Source of the DNA: Marinosulfonomonas sp.
GTDB taxonomy: Bacteria; Pseudomonadota; Alphaproteobacteria; Rhodobacterales; Rhodobacteraceae
DNA length: 5,954 nucleotides
Direction of reading: 5' to 3'
Assembly: GCA_002732995.1 (NCBI GenBank)
Contig: NVTS01000046.1
Coordinates: 9,182 to 15,135, forward strand
Shown: positions 1-5,954 of the stretch, in pieces
How positions within the stretch are numbered: the first letter of the stretch is position 1
How the letters are laid out: every line of letters begins with the position of its first letter
Translations under genes and position numbers: made by a program
The notes under the pieces: model-generated
What the model saw: only the letters and a program-made list of their open reading frames with translations
Database searches by the model: none
Told to the model about the DNA's origin: nothing

Positions 1-1374
1 GTAGGGATACCCCGCCACCGTATTGCGCCCGATCTTGAAATCCAGCCCCTTGTGGTCGGCGCGGCGGAAAAACGCACCGTCCTCCAGTCCCGCATGGCAA
101 GAAAAACAGTTTTGGTACGGCTGGCTGTGGCAGGTCTGGCAGCTCATGTCATCATGGTTGGCCAGATGAGCCTCGACACTGTCATTGGGCAGCGCTGCGT
201 GGCAATCGGTGCACTGGGGCCGTCCCTCGACATCCCGGCGACTGGTGTAAAGCGTGCCGTCCCCATGCATGTCGTTGGTGTGGCAATCAATGCAATGCAT
301 ACCGGCTGTGTGATGCACATCCGGCTCGGCACCCTCCCATTTGCCCAGATACTCGGCACCGGCGCGGGTGCCGTGACAAACCGCACAGGTGTCTTCCATC
401 GGCGGGGTCTTGAAAAACTCGTGGCCGCGCAACAGCCCGCCCCCAACCGCGCCGGGCAGGGTTACGTGGCAGTCGGAACAAGACGCGTGGCAAGACGCAC
501 AATCATTGTGCCAAACGGTATCGAGCTTGTGGAAGTTTTCCGGCCCGCTGCGCAGTTCCAGCGCATGTGACATGCCGTTCAATGTGCCGTGCAGACTGGT
601 TGCGTGCAGTTCGGTGATATCGGCGTGGCAATTGACGCAGCCCGCCCCGGCATCGGTCATACCGCCATGGGCCAGCGTTTTATCATCGGCCGTGGCATCA
701 CCGCCGTGACAGCCGGTGCAGCCCAATGCACCATGGGTGGTTTCGGTGAAATCAGCATTGACGAAAGCGTTGAGGAAAGGCGGCCGCGACGGGGCCACGG
801 CACAGCCATCCTCGGGCGGGGCATCGGCGGGCTTGACCACCTGCATCAGATGGCCCGCATTGGTGTGGCAGGTCAGGCAGGTGCCATCTTCGCCGGTCAG
901 AGCTGCCTCCGCATCTTCAACCGGCATGGGCGGCGCATCCCCGTCAATGTCGGCGCGCAGGCTCTGCATATAGATTGACAAAACACGCAACCGTTCCTCA
1001 GGCAGCACCTTGAAGGCCTGTTTTTGCGTGAATACACGGTCAGGCAGCACCCCTTTCAAATTATCGGCACCGATAATCCAGTCGACCATGGTGTCGGCAT
1101 CATGCTTGGCCCCGACACCATCCAGCGGGGTGCGCGGGTTGCCTTGCCCGTCAATCGAATGACACCTCGCGCAGCCCTCGTTTTTATAGACCTGCTTGCC
1201 GGCCTCGATATATTCTGCGTCAAGCGCCACAGTGGCAACCCTATCAACGGGCAAGGGGACGTCACCACTAACGGGGGTTTCAACCGGGTTCTGGAGCATG
1301 GCAAATGCCACGGTCAACAACAGCACGGCCAACCCGGTCAAAAAGGCAATTCGTTTGGCCCAGATTTCGCGCAT
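1..1374 (-). CDS. Membrane-anchored or secreted multihaem cytochrome c, at least 11 haems (3' end off window)
   Basis: Translating the minus strand from the ATG at 1374 gives 458 residues open to the window edge, so the C-terminus is missing. One hydrophobic segment (about residues 8-27) is a signal peptide or membrane anchor; an AFA motif ends at residue 25 as a possible cleavage site. Residues about 50-142 form a class I cytochrome c-like domain with CARCH at 68-72. Ten more CXXCH motifs follow: 166-170, 219-223, 246-250, 292-296, 299-303, 330-334, 361-365, 388-392, 412-416 and 423-427. At least sixteen histidines outside the motifs after residue 160 (for example 214, 257, 262, 289, 318, 355, 403) could serve as distal ligands, consistent with mostly bis-His haems. 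The role is inferred to be periplasmic electron transfer, probably with the flavocytochrome encoded just upstream. A catalytic role (small nitrogen or sulfur compounds, metals) cannot be excluded. The exact family is not recognised. Confidence 0.93.
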   Translation of the reverse strand, partial: MREIWAKRIAFLTGLAVLLLTVAFAMLQNPVETPVSGDVPLPVDRVATVALDAEYIEAGKQVYKNEGCARCHSIDGQGNPRTPLDGVGAKHDADTMVDWIIGADNLKGVLPDRVFTQKQAFKVLPEERLRVLSIYMQSLRADIDGDAPPMPVEDAEAALTGEDGTCLTCHTNAGHLMQVVKPADAPPEDGCAVAPSRPPFLNAFVNADFTETTHGALGCTGCHGGDATADDKTLAHGGMTDAGAGCVNCHADITELHATSLHGTLNGMSHALELRSGPENFHKLDTVWHNDCASCHASCSDCHVTLPGAVGGGLLRGHEFFKTPPMEDTCAVCHGTRAGAEYLGKWEGAEPDVHHTAGMHCIDCHTNDMHGDGTLYTSRRDVEGRPQCTDCHAALPNDSVEAHLANHDDMSCQTCHSQPYQNCFSCHAGLEDGAFFRRADHKGLDFKIGRNTVAGYPY

Positions 1375-1379
1375 ATTAC

Positions 1380-1385
1380 CCTCCT
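1380..1385 (-). promoter_or_regulatory. Ribosome binding site of the multihaem cytochrome gene
   Basis: The minus strand reads AGGAGG here, a perfect Shine-Dalgarno core, 5 bases before the ATG at 1374. It overlaps the first two-base end of the upstream TAG stop (1384-1386), so ribosomes finishing the flavocytochrome gene are already positioned to start the cytochrome. It fixes the start codon of the cytochrome. Confidence 0.85.
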
Positions 1386-2703
1386 AAACCATATCGAAAA
1401 GTTCAAAGTGAACCTTGCCCATCGGCACCCGCAAGCCGTGCAATCCCCGCTGCACCGCATCTGTCATCGGCTCAGGGCCGCACAGGAAGTATGTGAGTTT
1501 TGCCGCGTCCTCCGGCAATACCCGCTTCAGCATTTTTGCTGTGATAAATCCGGTCTCGCCCTCCCAGCCTTCCGGTGGCTGATCCAGCACATGGATCATG
1601 CGCAGATCAAGGCGTTCCTTCAGCTGTTCCAGCTCTTCGCGAAATATCACCTCGTCCCATGTATTGTTGCCATAAAGGAACCACATGGGCCGCTTGTCCT
1701 GCCGATCCGCCAGCGTGCGCAACATGGACAGCATCGGGGCCGCCCCGATACCGCCAGCGATAAAAACAAAACCCGACGCTCCCTTGTGGCGATCAACGCT
1801 AAAGATGCCATAGGGGCCGTCCAGATAGGCGATCTGGCCAATTTTGGTATCCTTTATCGTGCTGGTGAAATTACCAAGCTCTTTGATCGTGAACTCCAGC
1901 CGGTCCGTCACTTCGGAGCTGGAAGAAAACGAAAACGGATGCTCTTTGATGTGCCAAGGGGATTGGCGCAATGTCAGCCATGCAAACTGGCCGGGCTTGA
2001 AGCGCATCCCCGCATGTCCCTGTGGTTTCAGCACCAGCGTCCAGCTGTCGCCGCGCTCCTCGCGCAATTCGGTCACGTGATAGGGGCGTTTGTGCATCAT
2101 CCAGGGTTTGACCACGCGAATATAGACGATCAGCCAGACCCAGATCAGCGTATAGGCCACCCAGAACCACCACTCGGCCGCAGCATTGATATAATAGCCG
2201 ACCCCGACAATATGCGCCATCGCCAGCGCAACCGCACATACTGCCAACACGATATGTGCCATGCGCCATTCGTCATAATGGATACGAAGCTGTTTGCGCC
2301 ACAGCGCGGTGATGATCAGCAAGGTGAACAGTCCTAGCGAGACGCGCCCGGCCGTCATATACCACTCGGCTTCCAGCGGGTTTAGAACCCCAAGCGCTGC
2401 CGGGTTTTTAACGTAGATAATGGCGCAATGCACATAGACCAGCGCCAGCGCGATGACGGCAAGATAACGGTGGAAATAGTAGATGATATCGACGCCAAAA
2501 GGCGCCGTGGCGCGCTTGAAACGGGCGGTCAGGAAAAACTGGATGCCCATCATCGACATCGCGGCAAACCCAAGCCCCATGGAAAAATCCCACCAGAATC
2601 CTGAACCGGGCGGGCCGCCACCTATTTTCAGTGCCAGCAACGGGGCCAGAACCACACCCAGATATAAACCGATCCAGAATAGGGCTGATGCGACGCTTTT
2701 CAT
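1384..2703 (-). CDS. Ferric reductase / NADPH oxidase-like transmembrane flavocytochrome b
   Basis: This 439-residue protein looks complete. The N-terminal half has about six membrane helices (roughly 4-26, 40-60, 75-97, 115-135, 147-168, 176-198). Two histidine pairs, H78/H92 and H150/H164, each have 13 residues between them, the arrangement that holds two stacked b haems in the ferric reductase and NOX family. The C-terminal half is a ferredoxin-NADP reductase-type module: an FAD-binding HPFSFSS at 255-261, a nucleotide-binding GGIGAAPML at 317-325, CGPEPM at 408-413 and an aromatic-containing tail, FELFDMV. No 2Fe-2S domain is present. From the family, NAD(P)H is expected to be oxidised in the cytoplasm and electrons passed through FAD and the haems to the periplasmic side. 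The substrate is not certain; the following cytochrome gene suggests c haems rather than free ferric iron as partner. The family name 'ferric reductase-like' does not prove iron reduction. Confidence 0.93.
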   Translation of the reverse strand: MKSVASALFWIGLYLGVVLAPLLALKIGGGPPGSGFWWDFSMGLGFAAMSMMGIQFFLTARFKRATAPFGVDIIYYFHRYLAVIALALVYVHCAIIYVKNPAALGVLNPLEAEWYMTAGRVSLGLFTLLIITALWRKQLRIHYDEWRMAHIVLAVCAVALAMAHIVGVGYYINAAAEWWFWVAYTLIWVWLIVYIRVVKPWMMHKRPYHVTELREERGDSWTLVLKPQGHAGMRFKPGQFAWLTLRQSPWHIKEHPFSFSSSSEVTDRLEFTIKELGNFTSTIKDTKIGQIAYLDGPYGIFSVDRHKGASGFVFIAGGIGAAPMLSMLRTLADRQDKRPMWFLYGNNTWDEVIFREELEQLKERLDLRMIHVLDQPPEGWEGETGFITAKMLKRVLPEDAAKLTYFLCGPEPMTDAVQRGLHGLRVPMGKVHFELFDMV

Positions 2704-2709
2704 TATTTG

Positions 2710-2714
2710 CCTCT
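2710..2714 (-). promoter_or_regulatory. Ribosome binding site of the flavocytochrome gene
   Basis: The minus strand reads AGAGG here, a moderate Shine-Dalgarno, 6 bases before the ATG at 2703. It overlaps the TAG stop of the protease gene (2713-2715), which suggests coupled translation of the two genes. Confidence 0.6.
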
Positions 2715-3807
2715 AATGCGCAGGATGACTTTGCGCCGTCAGGGCTGTTTGAATCCTGACAAGCTCCATGATGTTATCAAGGTTAATGATACCGACAACC
2801 CGGCCCCTGTCCATGACCGAGATCAACCGGCAATTGCAGGTTTGCAACCGCTCAAGCACTGCCTCCAGCGGCTCTTTGATATCGGCACTTTGAACATCCT
2901 GTTTCATCCATCCGCTGACCGGAGAATGCTCGCCCTGCGCCTGCAAGCCTTTCAACAAATCAGCCTGCCCCAGAACCCCCACCATCACGCCACCTTCCAG
3001 CACCGGAAAATCTGTCTGGCTGCCTGCCATGGTCAGCTCGATCGCCCGCGACAGGGAAGCGCCGGGTGACAGGCTCTGATAATCGGTCAACATCGCGTGC
3101 CTGATATCAGAGCCGGATAAAACCGATTTAACCTGTTCCGTCCCGGCCTCGGCCGACGCCCCGATCCAGACAAAAAAGGCGATGAACAACAGGAACGGAT
3201 TATAGAGCATCCCAAGCAGCCCCATCAGCAGCGCCAAACCTTGGCCAACCCTGGCGGCGGTCTGGGTGGCCTGATTGCGATCCATGCGCAGCGCCAGCGC
3301 CGCCCGCAGCACCCGCCCGCCATCCATCGGAAAGGCCGGCAGCATGTTGAACACCGCTAAAATGATGTTGACCACCATGACGCGTTCTAAAAACGATCCC
3401 TTGGTAAGATTGAGCAGCTCTGCGGGCACCAGAGTGTTGCTGGCGCTGAGCCATAACCATAGGCCAACCGCGATCACCAGGTTGACCGCTGGTCCGGCCA
3501 ATGCCACGGCGATTTCCTGTTTCGGATCCTCGGGCATACGCTCCAGCATAGCAACGCCACCGATCGGCAACAGGGTGATATGCTTGGTGCGGATGCCATA
3601 GCGACGGGCCATCAGCGCATGACCGTATTCATGGGCCACCACACAGGCAAACAATGTCAGGATAAAACCAATACCGCTGGCAACTGCGGTCAGGGTGCCT
3701 TCGGCCTGCCAGTAACTCAAACCAATCCATGCGATCAAAATGAAAAAAGTAGCATGGACGAAAACATCAATGTCCGCGATACGGGCGATTTTCCAGGACC
3801 ACTTCAT
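2713..3807 (-). CDS. Site-2-type zinc metalloprotease (peptidase M50) with two CBS domains
   Basis: The ATG at 3807 gives 364 residues. Multiple hydrophobic helices fill residues 12-214. The zinc site HEYGH is at 59-63, with H59 and H63 as ligands and E60 catalytic; the third ligand is D162 in the NMLPAFPMDGG motif (154-164). AGPAVN at 104-109 is also typical of the family. Two CBS domains follow, at about 233-290 and 298-352, as in the archaeal and mycobacterial Rip3-like group of S2P proteases; CBS pairs usually bind adenine nucleotides. The protein is expected to cut transmembrane segments of client proteins, but no anti-sigma factor or other obvious client is in view. An in-frame GTG at 3852 would add 15 residues but has no ribosome binding site, so the ATG, preceded by GGAGAAG, is preferred. 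The gene begins inside the end of the ATPase gene (41-base overlap) and is probably co-translated with it. Confidence 0.93.
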   Translation of the reverse strand: MKWSWKIARIADIDVFVHATFFILIAWIGLSYWQAEGTLTAVASGIGFILTLFACVVAHEYGHALMARRYGIRTKHITLLPIGGVAMLERMPEDPKQEIAVALAGPAVNLVIAVGLWLWLSASNTLVPAELLNLTKGSFLERVMVVNIILAVFNMLPAFPMDGGRVLRAALALRMDRNQATQTAARVGQGLALLMGLLGMLYNPFLLFIAFFVWIGASAEAGTEQVKSVLSGSDIRHAMLTDYQSLSPGASLSRAIELTMAGSQTDFPVLEGGVMVGVLGQADLLKGLQAQGEHSPVSGWMKQDVQSADIKEPLEAVLERLQTCNCRLISVMDRGRVVGIINLDNIMELVRIQTALTAQSHPAH

Positions 3808-5954
3808 AGTTCTTCTCCGATTTCCATTTCCGGCGATACGCCTTTTCCACACCTACAACTGTATAGATCACCAGCCCAACCCCGACAATTTGCAGCCATT
3901 CTGTCAGGCCGATCGGGGCCGTGTGGAACAACCGGTTCATCACTGGCGCATAGGTGAACGCCAGTTGCGTAATGATCATGGCAGCAACCCCGCCCCATAT
4001 CCACATGTTGCTGAACAATCCTATATGAACTATCGAAAACCGCAACGACCGGCAATTAAGCAGGTAGAAGGTTTGCCCAATGGCGATGACATTGACGGCA
4101 ATGGTGCGGGCTTCGGCCTGACTGGCCCCGCGCCGCAATGCCCATTCAAACAAGCCAAAACTACCGGCCACCAATAGCAGTGCGACTATAACAATGCGAA
4201 AAACCATCTCGCCGTTTAGAATGGCCGCGTTAGGCGGGCGTGGCGGACGTTGCATGATCTGTGGGTCGCGCGGCTCGAAGGCCAGTGTCAGGCCAAGCAA
4301 TACGGTGCAGGTCATGTTGGTCCACAGAGCCTGCACCGGCAGGATGGGCAGTGGCAGTGCCATCAACACCGCGATAATGATCACCAGCCCCAGACCAGCG
4401 CTGGTGGGCAAGACCCAGATCAGAAACTTGATCAGGTTATCAAGCACACCGCGCCCCTCCTCCACGGCGGCCTCGATGGTGGCAAAATTGTCGTTGGTCA
4501 GCACCATGTCGGCGGCCTCTTTTGAAACCTCGGTGCCGGTGATGCCCATGGCGACTCCGATGTCGGCACGGCGCAAGGCGGGGGCGTCGTTCACCCCGTC
4601 TCCGGTCATCGCCACAATTTCTCCGTTGGCTTGCAGCGCCTCGACCAGCCGTAGTTTCTGTTCCGGCGAAACCCGTGCAAAAACCGAAACCTCGGCTACC
4701 GCCCGGCCCAGTTCGGCGTCATTCATCACCTCCAGCTCACGTCCGTTCAAAACCTTCGGGGCCTCACCGGATAGTCCGGTTCCATCCAGTCCGATCCGGG
4801 CGGCAATGGCGGCGGCCGTAACCGCGTGATCGCCGGTGATCATCTTGACGCGAATACCGGCGCTATGACAGGCGGCCACCGCCGAGATCGCCTCTTGCCG
4901 TGGCGGATCAATCATGCCCTGCAAACCAAGGAAGGTTAGTCCGGCCGAGACATCTTTGTGGTCAATCTCGGTCGTGCCGGAACCCGGGGTCAAGCGAGCA
5001 AACGCCAGAACGCGCTGTCCCTGTCCGGCCAGCCTGTCCACTTGGGCAAGCACCATATCCGGATCAAGCGGTGTGCTTTGGCCATCTTTCCCAAGCATCA
5101 GCCCGCTGCGTTCCAGCACAGACTCGACCGAGCCTTTCAGATAGATCACCGGGTTTTCACCCCCGTGCAACGTCGCCATATACTGGTGTTGGCTTTCAAA
5201 CGGGATGGCATCAAGCCGTGGGAAATGATCCAACTCCCGACGTGGCTCAAGCCCGGCTTTCAGTGCGGAAACCAGCAAGGCGCCTTCGGTAGGATCACCT
5301 TCAACCACCCAGCCATCGTCGCCCAGTATCAGGCCGGAATCGTTGCACAGCAGACCCGCGCGCAGCACTTCGGTAAGGGCGGTATTGTCGTCTATCTCCA
5401 CAGGTTTACCAGCCTGCCGGATGTTGCCATCTGGCGCATAGCCGATGCCGCTGATTTTGTATTCTTCCCCGCCAACCCAAAGCTGTTGCACGGTCATCTC
5501 GTTGCGGGTCAGGGTGCCGGTTTTATCCGAGCAGATAACCGTGGTGCTGCCCAGCGTTTCAACAGCAGGCAAACGACGGATGATGGCGCCCCGTTTTGCC
5601 ATCCGTGCCACCCCGATGGCCAGCGTTATGGTCAGCACTGCCGGCAGGCCTTCGGGGATCATCGCGACCGACAAGGCCACCGCTGCCAAAAACAGATCAA
5701 CCCAGCTGTCCCCATGCCACAGGCCAACAAGGAATGTGACAATGGCCAAGCCCAGAATGGCATAAAGCAACAGATGCGAGAAATGCGCTATTTTGAGTGT
5801 CAGCGGGGTTTCCAGCACATTGGCGCTGGCAATCAGCCCCGAGATGCGACCGATTTCGGTCTCGTTGCCGGTTGCAATCACCACGCCCGCCCCGGTGCCA
5901 TAGGTCACCAGTGTTGTTGAATAGGCCATGTTGGTGCGGTCGGCCAAAGGCATA
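3767..5954 (-). CDS. P-type cation-transporting ATPase, P2 / CtpF-like (5' end off window)
   Basis: The reading frame is open to the right edge. The Met at 5953 is internal, because the following LADRTNMAY stretch belongs to the actuator domain; the first two membrane helices and most of that domain are missing. Numbering from that Met, 728 residues are visible: a TM4 motif IPEGLP (99-104), the phosphorylation site DKTGT with D143, the nucleotide-binding KGSVE (273-277), TGDH (373-376) and GDGVNDAP (451-458), then C-terminal helices at about 503-531, 535-558, 583-604, 617-636, 648-670 and 684-705. This is the full core of a P2-type pump, which uses ATP to move cations across the inner membrane. 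Overall it resembles the bacterial MgtA/PacL/CtpF group. The ion is uncertain: the TM6 motif reads LWTNMTCT, so the Asp used by calcium pumps is absent. The stop TGA at 3767-3769 lies inside the protease gene. Confidence 0.95.
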   Translation of the reverse strand, partial: MPLADRTNMAYSTTLVTYGTGAGVVIATGNETEIGRISGLIASANVLETPLTLKIAHFSHLLLYAILGLAIVTFLVGLWHGDSWVDLFLAAVALSVAMIPEGLPAVLTITLAIGVARMAKRGAIIRRLPAVETLGSTTVICSDKTGTLTRNEMTVQQLWVGGEEYKISGIGYAPDGNIRQAGKPVEIDDNTALTEVLRAGLLCNDSGLILGDDGWVVEGDPTEGALLVSALKAGLEPRRELDHFPRLDAIPFESQHQYMATLHGGENPVIYLKGSVESVLERSGLMLGKDGQSTPLDPDMVLAQVDRLAGQGQRVLAFARLTPGSGTTEIDHKDVSAGLTFLGLQGMIDPPRQEAISAVAACHSAGIRVKMITGDHAVTAAAIAARIGLDGTGLSGEAPKVLNGRELEVMNDAELGRAVAEVSVFARVSPEQKLRLVEALQANGEIVAMTGDGVNDAPALRRADIGVAMGITGTEVSKEAADMVLTNDNFATIEAAVEEGRGVLDNLIKFLIWVLPTSAGLGLVIIIAVLMALPLPILPVQALWTNMTCTVLLGLTLAFEPRDPQIMQRPPRPPNAAILNGEMVFRIVIVALLLVAGSFGLFEWALRRGASQAEARTIAVNVIAIGQTFYLLNCRSLRFSIVHIGLFSNMWIWGGVAAMIITQLAFTYAPVMNRLFHTAPIGLTEWLQIVGVGLVIYTVVGVEKAYRRKWKSEKNYEVVLENRPYRGH
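3812..3818 (-). promoter_or_regulatory. Ribosome binding site that decides the protease start
   Basis: The minus strand reads GGAGAAG, 4 bases before the ATG at 3807. It lies inside the coding sequence of the ATPase tail. No comparable motif precedes the upstream in-frame GTG at 3852, so this site supports the shorter 364-residue protease. Confidence 0.7.

Noticed and set aside
52..978. Plus-strand frames of 106-172 codons and minus-strand frames of 71-100 codons in the left part.
   Set aside because: The minus-strand frame running from 1374 to the left edge encodes 11 CXXCH motifs without a stop and explains this whole stretch; the other frames show no motifs.
1375..1383. Intergenic promoter or terminator between the flavocytochrome and the cytochrome.
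   Set aside because: Only 9 bases separate the genes and they are occupied by the ribosome binding site; there is no room for either element.
1024..2337. Long plus-strand open frame of 437 codons.
   Set aside because: It lies antisense to the flavocytochrome and to the start of the cytochrome gene, both of which have clear family motifs and ribosome binding sites. Its translation is rich in His, Gln and Arg with no recognisable domain.
3808..3852. Longer protease starting at the GTG at 3852.
   Set aside because: There is no Shine-Dalgarno upstream of the GTG, the extra 15 residues are basic and lie outside the family fold, and the ATG at 3807 has a good ribosome binding site.
4958..5920. 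Plus-strand open frame of 320 codons.
   Set aside because: It is antisense to the catalytic core of the P-type ATPase (DKTGT and nucleotide-binding regions) and its composition looks like a GC-driven shadow.
5951..5953. ATG at the right edge as the true start of the ATPase.
   Set aside because: The sequence right after it belongs to the middle of a P-type ATPase actuator domain, so TM1, TM2 and most of that domain must lie upstream, outside the window.

Overview
The window carries four tightly packed genes, all on the minus strand, reading from right to left. In transcription order they are a P-type cation-transporting ATPase (5' end off the right edge), a site-2-type (M50) membrane protease with two CBS domains, a ferric-reductase/NADPH-oxidase-like flavocytochrome b, and a multihaem c-type cytochrome with at least 11 CXXCH motifs (3' end off the left edge). 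No mobile element, RNA gene, CRISPR array or long non-coding stretch was seen.

Layout: the ATPase occupies 3767-5954. The protease (2713-3807) starts inside the last 41 bases of the ATPase gene. The flavocytochrome (1384-2703) follows the protease stop after 9 bases. The cytochrome (1-1374) follows the flavocytochrome stop after another 9 bases. At both 9-base junctions the ribosome binding site overlaps or touches the upstream stop codon. This spacing points to one polycistronic transcript whose promoter lies beyond the right edge; no promoter or terminator is visible inside.

How they may work together (inference): the flavocytochrome has an FAD/NAD(P) domain and two stacked pairs of haem-ligating histidines, so it can move electrons from cytoplasmic NAD(P)H across the membrane. 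The product of the next gene is an exported chain of c haems that could receive or deliver those electrons. The ATPase and CBS-protease pair suggests ion homeostasis and membrane regulation under the same condition, perhaps low oxygen or redox stress. The final electron acceptor or donor is not identifiable from this window.

Organism: a Gram-negative bacterium, because the c-type cytochrome needs a periplasm. Moderately high GC and the general flavour of the proteins suggest a proteobacterium, perhaps alphaproteobacterial; this is a weak call made without any search.
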